From NCBI GenBank assembly GCA_025055755.1, contig JANWWF010000001.1, forward strand, positions 28,915 through 92,914: a DNA stretch of 64,000 nt, read 5' to 3'. Each line of letters begins with the position of its first letter. Position 1 is the first letter of the stretch. The notes beneath the pieces were generated by a model that was given only the letters and a program-made list of their open reading frames with translations, was not told where the DNA came from and did not search any database. Both the position numbers and the translations under genes were made by a program. This DNA comes from Candidatus Kapaibacterium sp. (GTDB lineage Bacteria; Bacteroidota; Ignavibacteria; Kapaibacteriales; NICIL-2). Shown piece by piece: positions 45,104 through 52,902 of this stretch.

Positions 45104-46429
45104 TCAACTTGGCAGCAGCGTCGTTCGGCTTGCCCGGCGCCCATGAACGACATTAAGCGGTATAAAGGAACGCCGGGGCTTGACTCGCTGAGCAAACTCA
45201 TTCCAAAACTTTCGGAGGAAACCTTGAACTGGCCATGCCGCTGCATCTCCTAATGCGCAGATAGTGTTACCTTCGATTTGGTTGGCAACGTTCATCAATA
45301 GATCCAGATCTTCTGTTGTAGCATCCCCACTGACTATGCGATGGAGGATTTTTTCCATCCATCCACAACCCTCGCGGCATGGTGTACACTGTCCACACGA
45401 CTCGTGATGGTAAAAACGAACAATACGCAACAGTACGGCAGGAATGTCCGTATCTTCATCCATCACGATGACCCCTGCTGTTCCAATGTAGGTACCATAC
45501 TTTTTCAAATCTTCATTGTTCATGACTACATTGTCGATTTCATCACCCCGCAACGGCGGCATAGAAGAGCCACCTGGAATGACTGCTTTGACATTTTTAC
45601 CTCCGGGAATACCTCCTCCGTAATTGTAAATCAAATCAACAAGGCGAGTATCAGTGGGAAGCTCATACACGCCAGGCTTGTTAATATGTCCACTCAAGCC
45701 ATAGAGCAATGTTCCTGGGTGACCCGGCGCACCAATCGAAGCATATGTTTCCGCACCGATCGAGATAATAGCAGGCACTGTTGCAATTGTCTCAACATTA
45801 TTTATCGTAGTAGGCATACCCCATAACCCCTTTTGTGCTGGGAATGGTGGCTTGAACCGGGGATAACCTCGATCTCCTTCCAAAGAGCTCATAAGCGCAG
45901 TTTCTTCGCCGCAAATGTATGCCCCTGCCCCTTTGTGAACTATAATATCGAGCCAGTAATCACCTCCAAACGTTTCGCGCATCCGAGGTCCAACATAACC
46001 ATGCTCATAAGCATCGGCAAGAGCTTTTTCCATCAAACGTATCCACTTATGGTATTCCCCTCGGATGTAAATGAAGGCTTTCGTAATCCCCATTGCATAT
46101 CCCGCTATCAAGATGCCTTCTATAAGCTGATGGGGGTTGTATTCGAAAATTTGTCGATCCTTGAATGATCCTGGCTCCGATTCATCACCGTTGACAGCTA
46201 AATATTTTGGTTTTTCGCCTCCTTTTGGCATAAAGCTCCACTTCAATCCTGTTGGGAAGCAAGCACCCCCTCGTCCACGCAGGCCGGATTTTTTCACCTC
46301 TTCGATGACTTGATCGGGACTCATAGACAGTGCCTTACGGTAGGCTTGATAGCCACCATGAGCTAAATAAACCTCCAACCGATGAAGATCGGGTATTCGT
46401 GGCAGCACAAGATGAGGTACGCTATACAT
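45104..46429 (-). CDS. nuoF: NADH-quinone oxidoreductase subunit F
   Basis: The NADH- and FMN-binding subunit of complex I. The 441-residue protein has GRGGACFPTGLKWSFMP and NGDESEPGSFKDR, the NADH motif around GAGAYICGEETAL, and the cluster N3 ligands in ESCGQCTPCREGC with a final NTICALGDA. No other nuo gene is in the window. It may serve complex I, or an NADH-linked hydrogenase, as a stand-alone subunit. It heads a run of housekeeping genes. Confidence 0.92.
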   Translation of the reverse strand: MYSVPHLVLPRIPDLHRLEVYLAHGGYQAYRKALSMSPDQVIEEVKKSGLRGRGGACFPTGLKWSFMPKGGEKPKYLAVNGDESEPGSFKDRQIFEYNPHQLIEGILIAGYAMGITKAFIYIRGEYHKWIRLMEKALADAYEHGYVGPRMRETFGGDYWLDIIVHKGAGAYICGEETALMSSLEGDRGYPRFKPPFPAQKGLWGMPTTINNVETIATVPAIISIGAETYASIGAPGHPGTLLYGLSGHINKPGVYELPTDTRLVDLIYNYGGGIPGGKNVKAVIPGGSSMPPLRGDEIDNVVMNNEDLKKYGTYIGTAGVIVMDEDTDIPAVLLRIVRFYHHESCGQCTPCREGCGWMEKILHRIVSGDATTEDLDLLMNVANQIEGNTICALGDAAAWPVQGFLRKFWNEFAQRVKPRRSFIPLNVVHGRRASRTTLLPS

Positions 46430-46453
46430 TGCTCAACCAGAATAGTGATTGCA

Positions 46454-46461
46454 CAAAAATA
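46454..46461 (-). promoter_or_regulatory. Candidate -7 box (TATTTTTG) for nuoF
   Basis: TATTTTTG on the minus strand fits TAnnTTTG and ends 25 bases before the nuoF ATG, in the only gap (50 bases) ahead of this operon. No TTG is found at the consensus distance. Confidence 0.5.
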
Positions 46462-46479
46462 CATGTGCCGAACCGGTGA

Positions 46480-47055
46480 CTAACGAGCTAACAACCTTTG
46501 TATCTCATCCCGTTCCAATACTTTCCATTGTCCAGGCAAAATGCCCAACTCCTGCAAGGTAAGCTGACCGATCGCAACACGGATGAGCCGCAGCACTGGA
46601 TGTCCTATAGCAGCAAACATGCGGCGAACCTGGCGATTCTTCCCTTCTGTTAGGGTGATTTGCACCCAACGATCTGGAACGGTCTTTCGATATCGTACTG
46701 GAGGGAAACGATCGGGTATGGGAGGAGCAGCATCGAGGAGATATGCTATGCATGGCCGTGTTCGATAACCACCCTTGATTGTGATACCACGTCGTAGCTG
46801 ATTGAGCTGATCAGTGGAAGGGATACCTTCGACCAAAGCAAGGTATGTTCGCGGATGACGATAGCGCGGCTCAAGCAAACGCGGAACAATCCATGCTTCA
46901 TCACTGAGAATAAGTAGCCCTTCACTATCACGGTCAAGACGGCCGACTGGGTACACACGCGGGGGAAACCCAAATTCTGCTAACGTTCGGTGTGTTGGAT
47001 GTTCTGGCGTGAATTGACTGAGTACACCATACGGCTTGAAGAATGCAATGATCAT
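46480..47055 (-). CDS. RsuA/RluE-family rRNA pseudouridine synthase
   Basis: A 191-residue enzyme of the RsuA/RluB/E family without an S4 domain, so closest to RluE. The catalytic aspartate is in GRLDRDSEGLLILSD and the C-terminal motif EGKNRQVRRMFAAIGHPVLRLIR is complete. It should modify a uridine of 23S rRNA. The ATG at 47055 is preferred to a GTG at 47070 that overlaps the previous stop. Confidence 0.88.
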   Translation of the reverse strand: MIIAFFKPYGVLSQFTPEHPTHRTLAEFGFPPRVYPVGRLDRDSEGLLILSDEAWIVPRLLEPRYRHPRTYLALVEGIPSTDQLNQLRRGITIKGGYRTRPCIAYLLDAAPPIPDRFPPVRYRKTVPDRWVQITLTEGKNRQVRRMFAAIGHPVLRLIRVAIGQLTLQELGILPGQWKVLERDEIQRLLAR

Positions 47056-47062
47056 TGGCTGT

Positions 47063-49255
47063 TTAATCACGCCGGTCTAAGAGGGCACGGTAGGAATAAG
47101 GACGCTCCACTTCAATTTTCACTGTACGTGCATGGAACCGCCCCTCTGGGGTATTGTTGTCATAGGAAGTAGTATCTGGTCCAATTCCCTCAACTCTCTT
47201 GGCAGGATACTCGAGCAATGCTGCAACTGCACGTGCGCGACGCTTTGACAATTCGATGTTGTACTGTAAAGAACCGGTGCGATCGGTTGAACCGATAACC
47301 GACACATTCGAACCAGGCTGTATTCTACCGCGTATATACTCGATTAGCGACCGACTGGCTCGTGAGGGTTCTGCTCTTCCAGCATCGAAAAGCATGAGGA
47401 TATATCGGTCAACCTCTGTAATCTGCTGTCGCGACCGCAATTGTTCAAGCGTTTCAACCTTTAGGGGAATTTGTCGAGTAAACATCGTCTGTTTATTCCC
47501 TTGCTGTTCCAGACGGAGCGAAATAACAAGGGATGCAGTATCAGTACGAACAAGGCGTCGCATAAGGTCAGCGCTTAGTGCAATATCCATTACTTCTGGG
47601 CACTCCCCTGTACCAGTGTTTTTATACAATACACGTTTCGCATGTGAAATTTCTAGTTGCCAGCGGATAATTGGAGACTTTGCCGTAAGGTGCAGAAGTA
47701 ATCGTAGGTGTGTTGCCCGACTTTCTAGCATTGTATCACGCATCATCACCGGTTGCATAAGCTCGTCAGAACTTGAGTATAGCTCTACCCGTTGATTTTC
47801 CATTACACCATCATCACTTCGTTCATTCGATGGCTTTGATGGCAGTCCTACGGGAAGGTATATAATCCGTTTAGGATCAATACCCCAGGATTGAATAAAG
47901 TATTGCCCTATAGCCTCCGCACGCTGCTGTGCAAGTTGACGCCAATTCTGAAGATGCTGCTGCTCTCGACGGGAAACGCAACCCTTAATACGCAATTCCG
48001 CAACGGGATTATTTCGTAACCCTCGTCCGATGATATTCAACAGTGAGTAATACGTGTGCATTTGATCCATACTCACAGTGGGGACATACCGTTCGGCATC
48101 CATCCTGGTAAGCTGTTGATATCGGGTGCTAACGGTGCTAGAACCATAATCAAAGAAAATGTATGGAAGTAATGGATGAAAATCAGTCCATACGATCTCG
48201 CGACAGCGGAGAGTATCAAGCTCAGCATATGTTGAATCTGGCAAGCGTTCCAGTACTTTCATAGCTACGCTTGGCTTCTCCGGTTCTTTCGAAGGCTGCA
48301 GACGGCGTTCGTATACCTCTCGACGGTGCACATACTCATACCGAACATCCTCTGTTTCATTAATAGTCAAGCGGTGCTCCACACTGAGAAGAACAGTAGT
48401 ATCCCGCTCAAGTGTGGGTATTACTTTGATGATTGTATCTCGCTGCGTTAGAGTATCATGAACAATTGGCTTGGAAGTTGGTATTGTAACTTTGACCGCT
48501 ATACCAGCACGTAGCCATGACGAGCGCCAGGGAAGGTCCGATGTGTGCGTAGCCAAGGGCACTGCAACCATTATCTCAGGCACGAGAGCAAATCGCTTTT
48601 CAATAGGGATGTTATAGGAAATTCCCGCAAGTGCATATACTTCATGTTTCCGTGCATTCGGGATATCATCCTCGATTATGCGTCGCGTCTCACCGCTCCC
48701 GATAAATACAGCTCTCGTTTGTGGCACATAAAGGTTCTCAGTTTGTCGGAAGGTTGCAGAATATACCCACGCCACACGAGTTCCTGCATGGATTCGAAAA
48801 TTTTCATGAAATGGTGGCGTCAATTCAACCATTGCTTCACCGCCAAATGAAGCAAAAGTTGCTCGGACCGTATGAATGATACTTCCAGACGTTGGTATCC
48901 CACCAACTATAAACCGTTGCTGTTCATTTGCAGCAAGTTGAACAAACTGTAATGCAAAGCCAACACGCAATCCCAGGTGAATCGCAGCAGTCGTCTGGTT
49001 TGCGGTTATAAGAGATGACAAGGGTGAATTCACTAATCCACCAAAGGCAATTCCATCGCCCCATGCATCACGAAAGGGGACTGGTGGCTTTGAAATTGTC
49101 CCTAATTGGGTAAATCCGCCAGTTCTACTTCGTGTAAGAGCCCCGTGTGCATATATGCCAAACTGAATAGGATTGGTTGTGTCGATTACTATCTGTGCAC
49201 CTGCTGACAGTAACACAACATTGAGTGTTGCAAATAGCTCACATACTTTTCTCAT
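47063..49255 (-). CDS. Large OmpA-family outer-membrane protein with two OmpA-like domains
   Basis: A 730-residue protein. After a short N-terminal signal (FATLNVVLLSAGAQ) there is a beta-rich part of about 290 residues that may be a barrel. A first OmpA-like, peptidoglycan-binding-type segment lies near 400-500 (RRIIYLPVGLPSK-type ending, with WGIDPKRIIYLPVG). A second, C-terminal one (about 630-725) contains NVSVIGSTDRTGSLQYNIELSKRRA. Duplicated OmpA-like domains in one chain are unusual. The start overlaps the T9SS-protein stop by 4 bases, so the two are probably made together. Confidence 0.82.
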   Translation of the reverse strand: MRKVCELFATLNVVLLSAGAQIVIDTTNPIQFGIYAHGALTRSRTGGFTQLGTISKPPVPFRDAWGDGIAFGGLVNSPLSSLITANQTTAAIHLGLRVGFALQFVQLAANEQQRFIVGGIPTSGSIIHTVRATFASFGGEAMVELTPPFHENFRIHAGTRVAWVYSATFRQTENLYVPQTRAVFIGSGETRRIIEDDIPNARKHEVYALAGISYNIPIEKRFALVPEIMVAVPLATHTSDLPWRSSWLRAGIAVKVTIPTSKPIVHDTLTQRDTIIKVIPTLERDTTVLLSVEHRLTINETEDVRYEYVHRREVYERRLQPSKEPEKPSVAMKVLERLPDSTYAELDTLRCREIVWTDFHPLLPYIFFDYGSSTVSTRYQQLTRMDAERYVPTVSMDQMHTYYSLLNIIGRGLRNNPVAELRIKGCVSRREQQHLQNWRQLAQQRAEAIGQYFIQSWGIDPKRIIYLPVGLPSKPSNERSDDGVMENQRVELYSSSDELMQPVMMRDTMLESRATHLRLLLHLTAKSPIIRWQLEISHAKRVLYKNTGTGECPEVMDIALSADLMRRLVRTDTASLVISLRLEQQGNKQTMFTRQIPLKVETLEQLRSRQQITEVDRYILMLFDAGRAEPSRASRSLIEYIRGRIQPGSNVSVIGSTDRTGSLQYNIELSKRRARAVAALLEYPAKRVEGIGPDTTSYDNNTPEGRFHARTVKIEVERPYSYRALLDRRD

Positions 49256-51300
49256 TGGAGTACCACCGGTACGACCAACGAATACTCTCGATAAACAAGG
49301 CGCAAGAAATATGCGCCCGAGGACAAATCTCCCCGTACAAAGAGCATTTGTCCTCGTTCAAGCTCTGACATTGAGGGTAGCAGAACGCGTACCTTCTGCC
49401 CCATCATGTCGTAAAGCTCTAAAGTAGCGGGCTCCATGCCTTTTGGAACACTAACCAGAATAACAGCTTGCATCTCGACCGGATTAGGAATAACCTGAAG
49501 GCTCAGGTTCCCTGCCATAGGACTTACCAACCGCGCTCCCCATTGATCCCGCCAAATGTCTCGGAATGTGAAGTATCCTCCTTCCTGCACATACCGAGCA
49601 GCAATGGGCTGCCCCTCTTTATCAAGCCATAGAACAGAATCAATCTCGACTTTGAATGCTGCTAACTCTCCAAGTGCTGCGATCAACCGCTTCTCAACAA
49701 GGACATAATCACTGCCCAAGAGGGATTCTGCAGGAAGCTCTACATCGCACCATTCAACATGGGCGCCATTACGTATGCTCAGTTGAAGGGAACGTTCGAG
49801 CGGTGTTGCAACCGTTGCATTCCATCGTAACTGGAAACGAACTCTGACAGGCGGACTCATTCTCATTAGAGGTGGGGGAAGAGTAAGCTGGGCAAGAGAT
49901 ACTCGTAAGGAAAATGTATCTGTAGTGGCAATTGTGTCACTGTTGAGAATAAATCGAGCAAATAGATAGGGAAAAGGATGAACCCGAAAATCACCAGTTG
50001 TAGCATATGCTCTTCTCTCCCCATAACCAACAATCCAGGAGAGGAAACCACCTGCTGCTCGGTTCTCAAGAATATGGATGTCATCACCGACGCGACGCAA
50101 GCTAACAACAAAGGGCTTACTTCCAACATTATCCCAAACACTTACCCACGGCGCACCATCAAGTATCAGCGCCGGTGACATCTGCCTACTTACAACTGTC
50201 AGGTATTGCTCCGTGTACATACGAAAGATGCCATAGCGAAATTGAGGAGAAATAACCGTCATCGCTGGAAGACTCCCGGAAAGAGGTGGTATCAGCATTG
50301 CACATTGCGCACCGATAGCACTGTGTCCCCCATCGCGGACAGCGAGAATTGTTATCGGGTGTGTACTCTCAACAACGAGGGCCGCTCGCAATGGAATAGT
50401 AGCACTTTCGCTTGCGTTCAACACTAAAGTATCCTGCCCAGCTTGAACAGTAGTGCCATCCGCAATAGCAGTGATAATTGCATAACCATTAGATTCGCTG
50501 AGCTCTCCAACTGGCGATGGAAATTGTGGAATTACATAATCTTGCTCCCAGTATTCAGCTGCAAGAAGCTGTTCGTAAAGGATGTTTTTTCCCCACCGCC
50601 CACCCCAAAAGACCATAACAGGTTGTGATGCATGAATGACAAGTCCTTGTCCACTACGAGACCCTACTGCTCCGTCAACTTCGATGAGACACTGCTCGTT
50701 AGCATTAAGAAGAAATCGTGACTGCTGTTGGGGAGGGTGAACGGTTCCATTTATACGTAGCGATACATCACCACTACTAATTATGACCTCGGTTGATCCA
50801 GGTGCGACAATTGAAGCTCGCAGACTGGTTGCTTCTATTGAGTCTGCACCTACAAGAGGTAGGGCGGTTGGAACAACGTAAGTCCTCCCTGCTGAACTGA
50901 CCGGCAGGACGGTTGCCGCCTCCCCCTTTGCACTATCGTGGACAAATGCTAAAACTCCTATTGGGAGATCGGAACGAATTCGTATCACTCCACAAGAGGC
51001 TTTACGAATAGGATGTCCAAGCACTGCCACGGGTATTCCCACGCGAACACTTTTTCGAGGGTCCCCAACGGGTATCATCATACTAATTATTTGCTCTGTG
51101 TCGCAAGTGGTCAGCGAGACAGAACATTGTCCTGCCGATGAACTAACGATATACAGGTAAACGGAATCACTCTGCACAGCCCCTAATACAGGACCGTATG
51201 AGACAACAAAATCTGTCCCCCACACAGACCCTTGAGCATGGAGCATGATGTGTGTCGCTGCAAACAGAGAGAAAAAAGCTACCAACAAATGCCGATCCAT
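49252..51300 (-). CDS. T9SS-sorted surface protein with an IgGFc-binding-like N-terminal domain
   Basis: A 682-residue protein with a signal peptide (LVAFFSLFAATHIMLHAQG), an N-terminal half that resembles the IgGFc-binding N-terminal domain (WGTDFVVSYGP and beta-rich repeats after it), and a C-terminal T9SS type A sorting domain (PNPVEMQAVILV, then ATLELYDMMGQKVRVL and SGAYFLRLVY). It should be exported across the outer membrane and anchored or released there. Binding of host or environmental ligands is not supported by anything except the domain name. It is followed by the OmpA-family gene. Confidence 0.82.
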   Translation of the reverse strand: MDRHLLVAFFSLFAATHIMLHAQGSVWGTDFVVSYGPVLGAVQSDSVYLYIVSSSAGQCSVSLTTCDTEQIISMMIPVGDPRKSVRVGIPVAVLGHPIRKASCGVIRIRSDLPIGVLAFVHDSAKGEAATVLPVSSAGRTYVVPTALPLVGADSIEATSLRASIVAPGSTEVIISSGDVSLRINGTVHPPQQQSRFLLNANEQCLIEVDGAVGSRSGQGLVIHASQPVMVFWGGRWGKNILYEQLLAAEYWEQDYVIPQFPSPVGELSESNGYAIITAIADGTTVQAGQDTLVLNASESATIPLRAALVVESTHPITILAVRDGGHSAIGAQCAMLIPPLSGSLPAMTVISPQFRYGIFRMYTEQYLTVVSRQMSPALILDGAPWVSVWDNVGSKPFVVSLRRVGDDIHILENRAAGGFLSWIVGYGERRAYATTGDFRVHPFPYLFARFILNSDTIATTDTFSLRVSLAQLTLPPPLMRMSPPVRVRFQLRWNATVATPLERSLQLSIRNGAHVEWCDVELPAESLLGSDYVLVEKRLIAALGELAAFKVEIDSVLWLDKEGQPIAARYVQEGGYFTFRDIWRDQWGARLVSPMAGNLSLQVIPNPVEMQAVILVSVPKGMEPATLELYDMMGQKVRVLLPSMSELERGQMLFVRGDLSSGAYFLRLVYREYSLVVPVVLQ

Positions 51301-51359
51301 GGCTGCGGGGAGTGTAAACTGGTAAAAAGCGCCTTACTAAGGGACAAAGTCCAAAAAGA

Positions 51360-52484
51360 TTATCGGCTACGTGGACAGAAAGTTGATACCTGCCCGCACA
51401 ACTCAAGCATTTGCTGAGCGGAGCGATCCCATGAAAATTGCTGAGCCCACTCTACCGCTCCCAAAGAAAGAGCATGCCGCTCAGTAGTATTTGTAAGAAG
51501 TTCTAAAAGTTTTTGCGAAAGCTCTTCAATGTCCCCGAAACGATATAACAACCCAGAATGTCCCTCCGATACCGCATCTCGCAAGCCTGGCACATTTGCT
51601 GCTATTACAGGCGTCCCACATGCATTCGACTCAATAACGGTAATTCCCCATCCCTCTTTCATCGAGGTATTTACAACGCACCAGCTTTGACTCAAAAGAG
51701 AAATTTTTTCCCTCTCACTGACCCGTCCTGTCCAAACAACATGCGATGCGATTCCCAATTTCTGTGCAAGATGCTTCAATGCAGGAAGGTAATCCCCCTC
51801 ACCAACAAAGTACAACCGAGCATCAGGTAGCTGATTAACAACGGGAACAAACGCTTTCAATAGATGATCGGGGCACTTGTAACGTTTGATCCTTCCAAAG
51901 TATGTGACCATAGGGAATGGTGCTTTTTCGCCAATAGCAAATGGAAAAGCCGTATGGTCAATACCATTGGGAATAACTGTTAGCTGGTCAGAGGAAAAGC
52001 CATGCTCTATGAACTCTGCACGTGTGCTTTCCGATACAACGGCAAAGTGCTGCCGCCGATACACGAGCGGCACTAATCGCTCAGAAAGGTACACATATGC
52101 CCCTCGCAACGGATCTACTTCGCGAAAGATGGACTCACCAAAAAAATGATGACTGATGCACAGCAATGGCTCACGAACATAAAGGGGAGTCCAGAAGGGA
52201 ATTTTATTGATGTCGTCTATGACAAGATCAATCCGGAAACGCTTGCGCACACGACGGTACTCTATAGGAACAATAAAATTGAACAATGCTCGTGTGCCGC
52301 GGCGAATTACGTAGATACCGTCGTCGAGTAATTCTTCTCGTGCAGCGCCTGGATAATGACAGCAAAGAAGAATAACGTGATGTCCCCACCGAACAATCCG
52401 TGAGAAGATTTCATGTAGATGTGTTTCCGCTCCCCCAGCTAATGGATTTGTCTTATCCTGCCAATTGATGACAAGGATGGTCAT
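51360..52484 (-). CDS. Family 4 glycosyltransferase
   Basis: A 374-residue GT-B glycosyltransferase. It begins MTILVINWQDKTNPLAGGAE (the GGAE donor-side motif of GT4), and the C-terminal half has the family motif EGWGITVIESNACGTPVIA with its glutamate pair. It uses a nucleotide sugar to build a surface polysaccharide or lipid-linked glycan; the acceptor is unknown. It lies 22 bases after secG, alone among export genes. Confidence 0.88.
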   Translation of the reverse strand: MTILVINWQDKTNPLAGGAETHLHEIFSRIVRWGHHVILLCCHYPGAAREELLDDGIYVIRRGTRALFNFIVPIEYRRVRKRFRIDLVIDDINKIPFWTPLYVREPLLCISHHFFGESIFREVDPLRGAYVYLSERLVPLVYRRQHFAVVSESTRAEFIEHGFSSDQLTVIPNGIDHTAFPFAIGEKAPFPMVTYFGRIKRYKCPDHLLKAFVPVVNQLPDARLYFVGEGDYLPALKHLAQKLGIASHVVWTGRVSEREKISLLSQSWCVVNTSMKEGWGITVIESNACGTPVIAANVPGLRDAVSEGHSGLLYRFGDIEELSQKLLELLTNTTERHALSLGAVEWAQQFSWDRSAQQMLELCGQVSTFCPRSR

Positions 52485-52506
52485 CGAACAGCTGTAGCGA
52501 TTCCTG

Positions 52507-52833
52507 CTATTTTTGAGCAGGGACTGCAGGTGGTGGCGGAGCAGGTGCTTCTGCCGGTACTTCTGCGCCCTCTACACGTGGCCGCTCTTCTGTACCCCCG
52601 CTGGGAAGGAAAAATTTGTTTACAGCATACGAGAGCACTAATAACACTGCAGCAAGCACAATTGTTGTCTTGATGATGAAGTCTGCTGCTCGTCGCATTC
52701 CTATCATTGAACCAAACTGCCCGCCAATAGTACCTAATCCAGCAGCAACATCGCCCTTGCCAGGCTGAATGAGAACCACTGCGATAAGCAGAATACTAAC
52801 AAGTAATGCCAAAATCATTAAGATTGTGTACAT
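52507..52833 (-). CDS. secG: Preprotein translocase subunit SecG
   Basis: A 108-residue protein with two membrane helices (ILMILALLVSILLIAVVLIQPGKGD and FIIKTTIVLAAVLLVLSYAV) and the signature QPGKGDVAAGLG. A proline- and alanine-rich tail (AEAPAPPPPAVPAQK) is added at the C-terminus. It is the first gene of a minus-strand operon that carries surface and export proteins; its promoter box lies 29 bases upstream. Confidence 0.93.
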   Translation of the reverse strand: MYTILMILALLVSILLIAVVLIQPGKGDVAAGLGTIGGQFGSMIGMRRAADFIIKTTIVLAAVLLVLSYAVNKFFLPSGGTEERPRVEGAEVPAEAPAPPPPAVPAQK

Positions 52834-52858
52834 TAGAAACGCATAGAAAGTTGTCGCA

Positions 52859-52875
52859 GTACAAATTTACTGTAC
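52859..52875. promoter_or_regulatory. Possible operator palindrome between secG and uvrC
   Basis: GTACA-N7-TGTAC is a 17-base palindrome in the 69-base divergent spacer. It overlaps the secG -7 box (52862-52869), so a bound protein would affect secG. The form is like some repressor operators, but I cannot tie it to one. Confidence 0.35.
52862..52869 (-). promoter_or_regulatory. Candidate -7 box (TAAATTTG) for the secG operon
   Basis: TAAATTTG on the minus strand fits TAnnTTTG and ends 29 bases before the secG ATG. No TTG lies at the consensus distance. It overlaps a 17-base palindrome. Confidence 0.48.
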
Positions 52876-52902
52876 AGCGCTAAGGACACCGCGTAAGTGG
52901 GC

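Noticed and set aside
49252-51300. Immunoglobulin-binding function for the T9SS protein
   Set aside because: The IgGFc-binding-like name comes from a eukaryotic domain family; there is no evidence of host contact in this window.
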